Assembly (NCBI GenBank): GCA_920105625.2 | Contig: OV050033.1 | Coordinates: 107,841,700 to 107,905,699, forward strand | DNA length: 64,000 bases | Reading direction: 5' to 3' | DNA from: Clusia tigrina | Lineage: Eukaryota; Arthropoda; Insecta; Diptera; Clusiidae | In this document: positions 49,097 to 63,600 of the stretch, piece after piece | How the letters are laid out: the number at the start of each line of letters is the position of its first letter | Numbering within the stretch: the first letter of the stretch is position 1 | The notes under the pieces: generated by a model | The model's database searches: none | Seen by the model: only the letters and a program-made list of their open reading frames with translations | What the model was told of the DNA's origin: nothing | Made by a program: the position numbers and the translations under genes

Positions 49097-52000
49097 TGGC
49101 CCTAGCTTCTATACGGTACATCCTACACCTATCAAAGTTTCCAACATACAAATGCTTGTAACTTTATACCGGAGCGTCATAAGACCTTGAAATTTTGTAA
49201 CAATAAAGTACTCGAGCCTCTTGTCAATTTAAGCTATCGCTGAAAGCTATGGTGCCCATGAGTCCCAAATCAAACACTGATAAAACTTCAAATGGCCCTC
49301 AAAGTTTGCAACATACAAATGCTTGTAACTTTTTACTGGAGCGTCATAAAACCTTGAAATTTTGTAACAATAAAGTACTCGAGTCTCTTGTCAATTTAAG
49401 CTATCGCTCAAAGCTAAGCCACCCTTGAGTCCCTAATCAAACACTGACAAAACTTCAAATGGCCCTAACTTCTATACGGTACGTCCTACACCTATCAAAG
49501 TTTGCAACATACAAATGCTTGTAACCTTTTACTGGAGCGTCATAAAACCTTGAAATTTTGTAACAATAAAGTACTCGAGCCTCTTGCTTAAGCTATCGCT
49601 CAAAGATATGCTGCCCTTGAGTCCCAAATCAAACACTGAGAAAACTTCAAATGGCCCCAACTTCTATATGGTACGTTCTACACCTATCAAAGTTTGCAAC
49701 ATACAAATGCTTGTAACTTTTTACTGGAGCGTCATAAAACCTTGAAATTTTGTAACAATAAAGAATCGAGCCTCTTGTCAATTTAAGCTATCGCTCAAAG
49801 CTATGCTACGCTTGAGTCCGAAATCAAACACTGACAAAACTTCAAATGGCCCTAACTTCTATACGGTACGTCCTACTCCTATCAAAGTTTGCAACATACA
49901 AATGCTTGTAACTTTTTACTGGAGCGTCATAAAACCTTGAAATTTCGTAACAATAAAGTACTCGAGCCTCTTGTCAATTTAAGCTATCGGTCCAGGCTAT
50001 GCTACCCTTGAGTCCCAAATCAAACACAGATAAAACTTCAAATGGCACTAACTTCTATACGGTACGTCCTACACCTATCAAAGTTTGCAACATACAAATG
50101 CTTGTAACTTTTTACTGGAGCGTCATAAAATCTTGAAATTTAGTAACAATAAATTACTCGAGCCTCAAACACTGATACAACTTAAAATGGCCCCAACTTC
50201 CATACGGTACGTCCTACACCTATCAAAGTTTGTAACATACAAATGCTTGTAACTTTTTACTGGAGCGTCATAAAACCTTGAAATTTTGTAACAATAAAGA
50301 ACTCGAGCCTCTTGTCAATTTAAGCTATCGCAACAGGCTATGCTACCCTTGAGTCCCAAATCAAACACAGATAAATCTTCAAATGGCACTAACTTCTATA
50401 CGGTACGTCCTACACCTATCAAAGTTTGCAACATACAAATACTTGTCACTTTTTACTGGAGCGTCATAAAATCTTGAAATTTTGTAACAATAAAGTACTC
50501 GAGCCTCAAACACTGATACAACTTCAAATGGCCCCAACTTGTATACGGTACGTCCTACACCTATCAAAGTTTGCAACATACAAATGCTTGTAACTTTTTA
50601 CTGGAGCGTCATAAAACCTTGAAATTTTGTAACAATAAAGTACTCGAGCCTCTTGTCAATTTAAGCTATCGCTCAAAGCTATGCCACCCTTGAGTCCCTA
50701 ATCAAATACTGACAAAGCTTCAAATGGCCCTTACTTCTATACGGTACGTCCTACACCTATCAAAGTTTGCAACATACAAATGCTTGCAACTTTTTACTGG
50801 AGCGTCATAAAACATTGAAATTTTGTAACAATAAAGTACTCGAGCCTCTTGTCAATTTAAGCTATCGCTCAAAGCTATGCTGCCCTTGAGTCCCAAATCA
50901 AAAACTGATAAAACTTCAAATGGCCCCAACTTCTACACGGTACGTCCTACACCTATCAACGTTTCCAACATACAAATGCTTGTATCTTTTTACTGGAGCG
51001 TCATAAAACCTTGAAATTTTGTAACAATAAAGTACTCGAGCCTCTTGTCAATTTAAGCTATCGCTCAAAGCTATGCCACCCTTGAGTCCCTAATCAAATA
51101 CTGACAAAGCTTCAAATGGCCCTTACTTCTATACGGTACGTCCTACACCTATCAAAGTTTGCAACATACAAATGCTTGTAACTTTTTACTGGAGCGTCAT
51201 AAAACCTTGAAATTTTGTAACAATAAAGTACTCGAGCCTCTTGTCAATTTAAGCTATCGCTCAAAGCTATGCCACCCTTGAGTCCCTAATCAAATACTGA
51301 CAAAGCTTCAAATGGCCCTTACTTCTATACGGTACGTCCTACACCTATCAAAGTTTGCAACATACAAATGCTTGTAACTTTTTACTGGAGCGTCATAAAA
51401 CCTTGAAATTTTGTAACAATAAAGTACTCGAGCCTCTTGTCTATTTAAGCTTTCGCTCAAAGCTATGCTGCCCTTGAGTCCCAAATCAAACACTGATAAA
51501 ACTTCAAATGGCCCCAACTTCTATACAGTACGTCCTACGCCTATCAAAATTTGCAACATACAAATGCTTGTAACTTTTTACTGGAGCGTCATAAAACTTT
51601 GAAATTTTGTAACAATAAAGACTCGAGCCTCTTGTCAATTTAAGCTACCGCTCAAAGCTATGCTACCCTTGAGTCCCAAATCAAACACTGATAAAACTTC
51701 AAATGGCCCTAACTTCTATACGGTACGTCCTACACCTATCAAAGTTTGCAACATACAAATGCTTGTAACTTTTTACTGGAGCGTCATAAAACCTTGAAAT
51801 TTTGTAACAATAAAGAACTCGAGCCTCTTGTCAATTTAAGCAATCGCTCCAAGCTATGCTACACTTGAGTCCCAAATCAAATGGCACTAACTTCTATACG
51901 GTACGTCCTACACCTATCAAAGTTTGCAACATACAAATGCTTGTAACTTTTTGCTGGAGCGTCATAAAACCTTGAAATTTTGTAACAATAAAGTACTCGA

Positions 52001-54630
52001 GCCTCAAGCACTGATAAAACTTCAAATGGCCCCAACTTCTATACGGTACGTCCTACACCTTTCAAAGTTTGCAACATACAAATGCTTCTAACTTTTTACT
52101 GGAGCGTCATAAGACCTTGAAATTTTGTAACAATAAAGTACTCGAGCCTCTTGTCAATTTAAGCTATCGCTCAAAGCTATGCCACCCTTGAGTCCCTAAT
52201 CAAATACTGACAAAACTTCAAATGGCCCTTACTTCTATACGGTACGTCCTACACCTATCAAAGTTTGCAACATACAAATGCTTGTAACTTTATACTGGAG
52301 CGTCATAAGACCTTGAAATTTTGTAACAATAAAGTACTCGAGCCTCTTGTCAATTTAAGCTATCGCTCAAAGCTATGCTGCCCTTGAGTCCCAAATCAAA
52401 CACTGATAAAACTTCAAATGGCCCCAACTTCTATACGGTACGTCCTACACCTATCAAAGTTTGCAACATACAAATGCTTGTAACTTTTTACTGGAGCGTC
52501 ATAAAACCTTGAAATTTTGTAACAATAAAGTACTCGAGCCTCTTGTCAATTTAAGCTATCGCTCAAAGCTATGCCACCCTTGAGTCCCTAATCAAACACT
52601 GACAAAACTTCAAATGGCCCTAACTTCTATACGGTACGTCCTACACCTATCAAAGTTTGCAACATACAAATGCTTGTAACTTTTTACTGGAGCGTCATAA
52701 AACCTTGAAATTTTGTAACAATAAAGTACTCGAGCATCTTGTCAATTTAAGCTATCGCTCAAAGCTATGCTACCCTTGAGTCCCAAATCAAACACTGACA
52801 AAACTTCAAATGGCCCTAACTTCTATACGGTACGTCCTACACCTATCAAAGTTTGCAACATACAAATGCTTGTAACTTTTTACTGGAGCGTCATAAAACA
52901 TTGAAATTTTGTAACAATAAAGTACTCGAGCCTCTTGTCAATTTAAGCTATCGCTCAAAGCTATGCTGCCCTTGAGTCCCAAATCAAACACTGATAAAAC
53001 TTCAAATGGCCCCAACTTCTACACGGTACGTCCTACACCTATCAACGTTTCCAACATACAAATGCTTGTATCTTTTTAATGGAGCGTCATAAAACCTTGA
53101 AATTTTGTAACAATAAAGTACTCGAGCCTCTTGTCAATTTAAGCTATCGCTCAAAGCTATGCTGCCCTTGAGTCCCAAATCAAACACTTATAAAACTTCA
53201 AATGGCCCCAACTTCTATACGGTACGTCCTACACCTATCAAAGTTTGCAGCATACAAATGCTTGTAACTTTTTACTGGAGCGTCATAAAACCTTGAAATT
53301 TTGTAACAATAAAGTACTCGAGCCACTTGTCAATTTAAGCTATCGCTCAAAGCTATGCCACCCTTGAGTCCCTAATCAAATACTGACAAAACTTCAAATG
53401 GCCCTTACTTCTATACGGTACGTCCTACACCTATCAAAGTTTGCAACATACAAATGCTTGTAACTTTTTACTGGAGCGTCATAAAACCTTGAAGTTTTGT
53501 AACAATAAAGTACTCGAGCCTCTTGTCTATTTAAGCTTTCGCTCAAAGCTATGCTGCCCTTGAGTCCCATATCAAACACTGATAAAACTTCAAATGGCCC
53601 CAACTTCTATACAGTACGTCCTACACCTATCAAAATTTGCAACATACAAATGCTTGTAACTTTTTACTGGAGAGTCATAAAACTTTGAAATTTTGTAACA
53701 ATAAAGACTCGAGCCTCTTGTCAATTTAAGCTACCGCTCAAAGCTATGCTACCCTTGAGTCCCAAATCAAACACTGATAAAACTTCAAATGGCCCTAACT
53801 TCTATACGGTACGTCCTACACCTATCAAAGTTTGCAACATACAAATGCTTGTAACTTTTTACTGGAGCGTCATAAAACCTTGAAATTTTGTAACAATAAA
53901 GAACTCGAGCCTCTTGTCAATTTAAGCAATCGCTCCAAGCTATACTACCCTTGAGTCCCAAATCAAACACAGATAAAACTTCAAATGGCACTAACTTCTA
54001 TACGGTACGTCCTACACCTATCAAAGTTTGCAACATACAAATGCTTGTAACTTTTTGCTGGAGCGTCATAAAACCTTGAAATTTTGTAACAATAAAGTAC
54101 TCGAGCCTCAAGCACTGATAAAACTTCAAATGGCCCCAACTTCTATACGGTACGTCCTACACCTTTCAAAGTTTGCAACATACAAATGCTTCTAACTTTT
54201 TACTGGAGCGTCATAAGACCTTGAAATTTTGTAACAATAAAGTACTCGAGCCTCTTGTCAATTTAAGCTATCGCTCAAAGCTATGCCACCCTTGAGTCCC
54301 TAATCAAATACTGACAAAACTTCAAATGGCCCTTACTTCTATACGGTACGTCCTACACCTATCAAAGTTTGCAACATACAAATGCTTGTAACTTTATACT
54401 GGAGCGTCATAAGACCTTGAAATTTTGTAACAATAAAGTACTCGAGCCTCTTGTCAATTTAAGCTATCGCTCAAATCTATGCTGCCCTTGAGTCCCAAAT
54501 CAAACACTGATAAAACTTCAAATGGCCCCAACTTCTATACGGTACGTCCTACACCTATCAAAGTTTGCAACATACAAATGCTTGTAACTTTTTACTGGAG
54601 CGTCATAAAACCTTGAAACTTTGTAACAAT
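49097..54630 (+). repeat. Satellite higher-order unit, second copy of the 5.4-kb tandem pair
   Basis: This matches the preceding unit almost base for base, apart from one extra monomer around 51.6-51.83 kb and scattered single changes (for example CAACTTAAAATGG at 50179 against CAACTTCAAATGG at 44752). The low divergence shows it was duplicated recently. It ends where the phase passes to the CTTTGTAAC and GCGATGCC monomer types. Confidence 0.92.
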
Positions 54631-57600
54631 AAAGTACTCGAGCCTCTTGTCAATTTAAGCTATCGCTCAAAGCGATGCCACCCTTGAGTCCCTAATCAAA
54701 CACTGACAAAACTTCAAATGGCCCTAACTTCTATACGGTACGTCCTACACCTATCAAAGTTTGCAACATACAAATGCTTGTAACTTTTTACTGTAGCGTC
54801 ATAAAACCTTGAAATTTTGTAACAATAAAGTACTCGAGCCTCTTGCTTAAGCTATCGCTCAAAGCTATGCTGTCCTTGAGTCCCAAATCAAACACTGATA
54901 AAACTTCAAATGGCCCCAACTTCTATACGGTACGTTCTACACCTATCAAAGTTTGCAACATACAAATGCTTGTAACTTTTTACTGGAGCGTCATAAAACC
55001 TTGAAATTTTGTAACAATAAAGTACTCGAGCCTCTTGTCAATTTAAGCTATCGCTCAAAGCTATGCTGCCCTTGAGTCCCAAATCAAACACTTATAAAAC
55101 TTCAAATGGCCCCAACTTCTATACGGTACGTCCTACACCTATCAAAGTTTGCAGCATACAAATGCTTGTAACTTTTTACTGGAGCGTCATAAAACCTTGA
55201 AATTTTGTAACAATAAAGTACTCGAGCCTCAAGCACTGATAAAACTTCAAATGGCCCCAACTTCTATACGGTACGTCCTACACCTTTCAAAGTTTGCAAC
55301 ATACAAATGCTTCTAACTTTTTACTGGAGCGTCATAAGACCTTGAAATTTTGTAACAATAAAGTACTCGAGCCTCTTGTCAATTTAAGCTATCGCTCAAA
55401 GCTATGCCACCCTTGAGTCCCTAATCAAATACTGACAAAGCTTCAAATGGCCCTTACTTCTATACGGTACGTCCTACACCTATCAAAGTTTGCAACATAC
55501 AAATGCTTGTAACTTTATACTGGAGCGTCATAAGACCTTGAAATTTTGTAACAATAAAGTACTCGAGCCTCTTGTCAATTTAAGCTATCGCTCAAAGCTA
55601 TGCTGCCCTTGAGTCCCAAATCAAACACTGATAAAACTTCAAATGGCCCCAACTTCTATACGGTACGTCCTACACCTATCAAAGTTTGCAACATACAAAT
55701 GCTTGTAACTTTTTACTGGAGCGTCATAAAACCTTGAAACTTTGTAACAATAAAGTACTCGAGCCTCTTGTCAATTTAAGCTATCGCTCAAAGCGATGCC
55801 ACCCTTGAGTCCCTAATCAAACACTGACAAAACTTCAAATGGCCCTAGCTTCTATACGGTACGTCCTACACCTATCAAAGTTTGCAACATACAAATGCTT
55901 GTAACTTTTTACTGTAGCGTCATAAAACCTTGAAATTTTGTAACAATAAAGTACTCGAGCCTCTTGCTTAAGCTATCGCTCAAAGCTATGCTGTCCTTGA
56001 GTCCCAAATCAAACACTGATAAAACTTCAAATGGCCCCAACTTCTATACGGTACGTTCTACACCTATCAAAGTTTGCAACATACAAATGCTTGCAACATT
56101 TTACAGGGCGTCATAAAACCTTGAAGCTTTGTAACAATAAAGTACTCGAGCCTCTTGTCAAGTTAAGCTATCGCTCAAAGCTATGCTACCCTTGAGTCCC
56201 AAATCAAACACTGACAAAACTTCAAATGGCCCTAACTTCTATACGGTACGTCCTACACCTATCAAAGTTTGCAACATACAAATGCTTGTAACTTTTTACT
56301 GGAGCGTCATAAAACATTGAAATTTTGTAACAATAAAGTACTCGAGCCTCTTGTCAATTTAAGCTATCGCTCAAAGCTATGCTGCCCTTGAGTCCCAAAT
56401 CAAACACTGATAAAACTTCAAATGGCCCCAACTTCTACACGGTACGTCCTACACCTATCAACGTTTCCAACATACAAATGCTTGTATCTTTTTAATGGAG
56501 CGTCATAAAACCTTGAAATTTTGTAACAATAAAGTACTCGAGCCTCAAGCACTGATAAAACTTCAAATGGCCCCAACTTCTATACGGTACGTCCTACACC
56601 TTTCAAAGTTTGCAACATACAAATGCTTCTAACTTTTTACTGGAGCGTCATAAGACCTTGAAATTTTGTAACAATAAAGTACTCGAGCCTCTTGTCAATT
56701 TAAGCTATCGCTCAAAGCTATGCCACCCTTGAGTCCCTAATCAAATACTGACAAAGCTTCAAATGGCCCTTACTTCTATACGGTACGTCCTACACCTATC
56801 AAAGTTTGCAACATACAAATGCTTGTAACTTTATACTGGAGCGTCATAAGACCTTGAAATTTTGTAACAATAAAGTACTCGAGCCTCTTGTCAATTTAAG
56901 CTATCGCTCAAAGCTATGCTGCCCTTGAGTCCCAAATCAAACACTGATAAAACTTCAAATGGCCCCAACTTCTATACGGTACGTCCTACACCTATCAAAG
57001 TTTGCAACATACAAATGCTTGTAACTTTTTACTGGAGCGTCATAAAACCTTGAAATTTTGTAACAATAAAGTACTCGAGCCTCTTGTCAATTTAAGCTAT
57101 CGCTCAAAGCGATGCCACCCTTGAGTCCCTAATCAAACACTGACAAAACTTCAAATGGCCCTAGCTTCTATACGGTACGTCCTACACCTATCAAAGTTTG
57201 CAACATACAAATGCTTGTAACTTTTTACTGTAGCGTCATAAAACCTTGAAATTTTGTAACAATAAAGTACTCGAGCCTCTTGCTTAAGCTATCGCTCAAA
57301 GCTATGCTGTCCTTGAGTCCCAAATCAAACACTGATAAAACTTCAAATGGCCCCAACTTCTATACGGTACGTTCTACACCTATCAAAGTTTGCAACATAC
57401 AAATGCTTGCAACATTTTACAGGGCGTCATAAAACCTTGAAATTTTGTAACAATAAAGTACTCGAGCCTCTTGTCAAGTTAAGCTATCGCTCAAAGCTAT
57501 GCTACCCTTGAGTCCCAAATCAAACACTGACAAAACTTCAAATGGCCCTAACTTCTATACGGTACGTCCTACACCTATCAAAGTTTGCAACATACAAATG

Positions 57601-60600
57601 CTTGTAACTTTTTACTGGAGCGTCATAAAACATTGAAATTTTGTAACAATAAAGTACTCGAGCCTCTTGTCAATTTAAGCTATCGCTCAAAGCTATGCTG
57701 CCCTTGAGTCCCAAATCAAACACTGATAAACTTCAAATGGCCCCAACTTCTACACGGTACGTCCTACACCTATCAACGTTTCCAACATACAAATGCTTGT
57801 ATCTTTTTAATGGAGCGTCATAAAACCTTGAAATTTTGTAACAATAAAGTACTCGAGCCTCTTGTCAATTTAAGCTATCGCTCAAAGCTATGCTGCCCTT
57901 GAGTCCCAAATCAAACACTTATAAAACTTCAAATGGCCCCAACTTCTATACGGTACGTCCTACACCTATCAAAGTTTGCAGCATACAAATGCTTGTAACT
58001 TTTTACTGGAGCGTCATAAAACCTTGAAATTTTGTAACAATAAAGTACTCGAGCCACTTGTCAATTTAAGCTATCGCTCAAAGCTATGCCACCCTTGAGT
58101 CCCTAATCAAATACTGACAAAACTTCAAATGGCCCTTACTTCTATACGGTACGTCCTACACCTATCAAAGTTTGCAACATACAAATGCTTGTAACTTTTT
58201 ACTGGAGCGTCATAAAACCTTGAAGTTTTGTAACAATAAAGTACTCGAGCCTCTTGTCTATTTAAGCTTTCGCTCAAAGCTATGCTGCCCTTGAGTCCCA
58301 TATCAAACACTGATAAAACTTCAAATGGCCCCAACTTCTATACAGTACGTCCTACACCTATCAAAATTTGCAACATACAAATGCTTGTAACTTTTTACTG
58401 GAGCGTCATAAAACTTTGAAATTTTGTAACAATAAAGACTCGAGCCTCTTGTCAATTTAAGCTACCGCTCAAAGCTATGCTACCCTTGAGTCCCAAATCA
58501 AACACTGATAAAACTTCAAATGGCCCTAACTTCTATACGGTACGTCCTACACCTATCAAAGTTTGCAACATACAAATGCTTGTAACTTTTTACTGGAGCG
58601 TCATAAAACCTTGAAATTTTGTAACAATAAAGAACTCGAGCCTCTTGTCAATTTAAGCAATCGCTCCAAGCTATACTACCCTTGAGTCCCAAATCAAACA
58701 CAGATAAAACTTCAAATGGCACTAACTTCTATACGGTACGTCCTACACCTATCAAAGTTTGCAACATACAAATGCTTGTAACTTTTTGCTGGAGCGTCAT
58801 AAAACCTTGAAATTTTGTAACAATAAAGTACTCGAGCCTCAAGCACTGATAAAACTTCAAATGGCCCCAACTTCTATACGGTACGTCCTACACCTTTCAA
58901 AGTTTGCAACATACAAATGCTTCTAACTTTTTACTGGAGCGTCATAAGACCTTGAAATTTTGTAACAATAAAGTACTCGAGCCTCTTGTCAATTTAAGCT
59001 ATCGCTCAAAGCTATGCCACCCTTGAGTCCCTAATCAAATACTGACAAAACTTCAAATGGCCCTTACTTCTATACGGTACGTCCTACACCTATCAAAGTT
59101 TGCAACATACAAATGCTTGTAACTTTATACTGGAGCGTCATAAGACCTTGAAATTTTGTAACAATAAAGTACTCGAGCCTCTTGTCAATTTAAGCTATCG
59201 CTCAAAGCTATGCTGCCCTTGAGTCCCAAATCAAACACTGATAAAACTTCAAATGGCCCCAACTTCTATACGGTACGTCCTACACCTATCAAAGTTTGCA
59301 ACATACAAATGCTTGTAACTTTTTACTGGAGCGTCATAAAACCTTGAAACTTTGTAACAATAAAGTACTCGAGCCTCTTGTCAATTTAAGCTATCGCTCA
59401 AAGCGATGCCACCCTTGAGTCCCTAATCAAACACTGACAAAACTTCAAATGGCCCTAACTTCTATACGGTACGTCCTACACCTATCAAAGTTTGCAACAT
59501 ACAAATGCTTGTAACTTTTTACTGTAGCGTCATAAAACCTTGAAATTTTGTAACAATAAAGTACTCGAGCCTCTTGCTTAAGCTATCGCTCAAAGCTATG
59601 CTGTCCTTGAGTCCCAAATCAAACACTGATAAAACTTCAAATGGCCCCAACTTCTATACGGTACGTTCTACACCTATCAAAGTTTGCAACATACAAATGC
59701 TTGTAACTTTTTACTGGAGCGTCATAAAACCTTGAAATTTTGTAACAATAAAGTACTCGAGCATCTTGTCAATTTAAGCTATCGCTCAAAGCTATGCTAC
59801 CCTTGAGTCCCAAATCAAACACTGACAAAACTTCAAATGGCCCTAACCTTCTATACGGTACGTCCTACACCTATCAAAGTTTGCAACATACAAATGCTTG
59901 TAACTTTTTACTGGAGCGTCATAAAACATTGAAATTTTGTAACAATAAAGTACTCGAGCCTCTTGTCAATTTAAGCTATCGCTCAAAGCTATGCTGCCCT
60001 TGAGTCCCAAATCAAACACTGATAAAACTTCAAATGGCCCCAACTTCTACACGGTACGTCCTACACCTATCAACGTTTCCAACATACAAATGCTTGTATC
60101 TTTTTACTGGAGCGTCATAAAACCTTGAAATTTTGTAACAATAAAGTACTCGAGCCTGTTGTCAATTTAAGCTATCGCTCAAAGCTATGCTGCCCTTGAG
60201 TCCCAAATCAAACACTTATAAAACTTCAAATGGCCCCAAATTCTATACGGTACGTCCTACACCTATCAAAGTTTGCAGCATACAAATGCTTGTAACTTTT
60301 TACTGGAGCGTCATAAAACCTTGAAATTTTGTAACAATAAAGTACTCGAGCCTCAAGCACTGATAAAACTTCAAATGGCCCCAACTTCTATACGGTACGT
60401 CCTACACCTTTCAAAGTTTGCAACATACAAATGCTTCTAACTTTTTACTGGAGCGTCATAAGACCTTGAAATTTTGTAACAATAAAGTACTCGAGCCTCT
60501 TGTCAATTTAAGCTATCGCTCAAAGCTATGCCACCCTTGAGTCCCTAATCAAATACTGACAAAGCTTCAAATGGCCCTTACTTCTATACGGTACGTCCTA

Positions 60601-63600
60601 CACCTATCAAAGTTTGCAACATACAAATGCTTGTAACTTTATACTGGAGCGTCATAAGACCTTGAAATTTTGTAACAATAAAGTACTCGAGCCTCTTGTC
60701 AATTTAAGCTATCGCTCAAAGCTATGCTGCCCTTGAGTCCCAAATCAAACACTGATAAAACTTCAAATGGCCCCAACTTCTATACGGTACGTCCTACACC
60801 TATCAAAGTTTGCAACATACAAATGCTTGTAACTTTTTACTGGAGCGTCATAAAACCTTGAAACTTTGTAACAATAAAGTACTCGAGCCTCTTGTCAATT
60901 TAAGCTATCGCTCAAAGCGATGCCACCCTTGAGTCCCTAATCAAACACTGACAAAACTTCAAATGGCCCTAGCTTCTATACGGTACGTCCTACACCTATC
61001 AAAGTTTGCAACATACAAATGCTTGTAACTTTTTACTGTAGCGTCATAAAACCTTGAAATTTTGTAACAATAAAGTACTCGAGCCTCTTGCTTAAGCTAT
61101 CGCTCAAAGCTATGCTGTCCTTGAGTCCCAAATCAAACACTGATAAAACTTCAAATGGCCCCAACTTCTATACGGTACGTTCTACACCTATCAAAGTTTG
61201 CAACATACAAATGCTTGTAACTTTTTACTGGAGCGTCATAAAACCTTGAAATTTTGTAACAATAAAGTACTCGAGCATCTTGTCAATTTAAGCTATCTCT
61301 CAAAGCTATGCTGCCCTTGAGTCCCAAATCAAACACTTATAAAACTTCAAATGGCCCCAACTTCTATACGGTACGTCCTACACCTATCAAAGTTTGCAGC
61401 ATACAAATGCTTGTAACTTTTTACTGGAGCGTCATAAAACCTTGAAATTTTGTAACAATAAAGTACTCGAGCCTCTTGTCAATGTAAGCTATCGCTCAAA
61501 GCTATGCCACCCTTGAGTCCCTAATCAAACACTGACAAAACTTCAAATGGCCCTAACTTCTATACGGTACGTCCTACACCTATCAAAGTTTGCAATATAC
61601 AAATGCTTGTAACTTTTTACTGGAGCGTCATAAAACCTTGAAATTTTGTAACAATAAAGTACTCGAGCATCTTGTCAATTTAAGCTATCGCTCAAAGCTA
61701 TGCTACCCTTGAGTCCCAAATCAAACACTGACAAAACTTCAAATGGCCCTAACTTCTATACGGTACGTCCTACACCTATCAAAGTTTGCAACATACAAAT
61801 GCTTGTAACTTTTTACTGGAGCGTCATAAAACATTGAAATTTTGTAACAATAAAGTACTCGAGCCTCTTGTCAATTTAAGCTATCGCTCAAAGCTATGCT
61901 GCCCTTGAGTCCCAAATCAAACACTGATAAAACTTCAAATGGCCCCAACTTCTACACGGTACGTCCTACACCTATCAACGTTTCCAACATACAAATGCTT
62001 GTATCTTTTTAATGGAGCGTCATAAAACCTTGAAATTTTGTAACAATAAAGTACTCGAGCCTCTTGTCAATTTCAGCTATCGCTCAAAGCTATGCTGCCC
62101 TTGAGTCCCAAATCAAACACTTATAAAACTTCAAATGGCCCCAACTTCTATACGGTACGTCCTACACCTATCAAAGTTTGCAGCATACAAATGCTTGTAA
62201 CTTTTTACTGGAGCGTCATAAAACCTTGAAATTTTGTAACAATAAAGTACTCGAGCCACTTGTCAATTTAAGCTATCGCTCAAAGCTATGCCACCCTTGA
62301 GTCCCTAATCAAATACTGACAAAACTTCAAATGGCCCTTACTTCTATACGGTACGTCCTACACCTATCAAAGTTTGCAACACACAAATGCTTGTAACTTT
62401 TTACTGGAGCGTCATAAAACCTTGAAGTTTTGTAACAATAAAGTACTCGAGCCTCTTGTCTATTTAAGCTTTCGCTCAAAGCTATGCTGCCCTTGAGTCC
62501 CATATCAAACACTGATAAAACTTCAAATGGCCCCAACTTCTATACAGTACGTCCTACACCTATCAAAATTTGCAACATACAAATGCTTGTAACTTTTTAC
62601 TGGAGCGTCATAAAACTTTGAAATTTTGTAACAATAAAGACTCGAGCCTCTTGTCAATTTAAGCTACCGCTCAAAGCTATGCTACCCTTGAGTCCCAAAT
62701 CAAACACTGATAAAACTTCAAATGGCCCTAACTTCTATACGGTACGTCCTACACCTATCAAAGTTTGCAACATACAAATGCTTGTAACTTTTTACTGGAG
62801 CGTCATAAAACCTTGAAATTTTGTAACAATAAAGAACTCGAGCCTCTTGTCAATTTAAGCAATCGCTCCAAGCTATGCTACCCTTGAGTCCCAAATCAAA
62901 CACAGATAAAACTTCAAATGGCACTAACTTCTATACGGTACGTCCTACACCTATCAAAGTTTGCAACATACAAATGCTTGTAACTTTTTGCTGGAGCGTC
63001 ATAAAACCTTGAAATTTTGTAACAATAAAGTACTCGAGCCTCAAGCACTGATAAAACTTCAAATGGCCCCAACTTTTATACGGTACGTCCTACACCTTTC
63101 AAAGTTTGCAACATACAAATGCTTCTAACTTTTTACTGGAGCGTCATAAGACCTTGAAATTTTGTAACAATAAAGTACTCGAGCCTCTTGTCAATTTAAG
63201 CTATCGCTCAAAGCTATGCCACCCTTGAGTCCCTAATCAAATACTGACAAAACTTCAAATGGCCCTTACTTCTATACGGTACGTCCTACACCTATCAAAG
63301 TTTGCAACATTCAAAGCTTGAGTCCCAAATCAAACACTGATAAAACTTCAAATGGCCCCAACTTCTATACAGTACGTCCTACACCTATCAAAATTTGCAA
63401 CATACAAATGCTTGTAACTTTTTACTGGAGCGTCATAAAACCTTGAAATTTTGTAACAATAAAGAACTCGAGCCTCTTGTCAATTTAAGCAATCGCTCCA
63501 AGCTATGCTACCCTTGAGTCCCAAATCAAACACAGATAAAACTTCAAATGGCACTAACTTCTATACGGTACGTCCTACACCTATCAAAGTTTGCAACATA

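Noticed and set aside
8344..60003. Plus-strand frames such as MQHTNACNFLLERHK repeated through the array.
   Set aside because: They are satellite by-products that become open where a 51-bp deletion or point changes remove stops.
9080..62536. Dozens of minus-strand open frames of 61-83 codons with nearly the same protein (FDLGLKGSIALSDSLNRQEA type).
   Set aside because: They recur at monomer spacing, cover one satellite unit, and vary only as the satellite varies. No start context, conservation pattern or family resemblance supports a gene.
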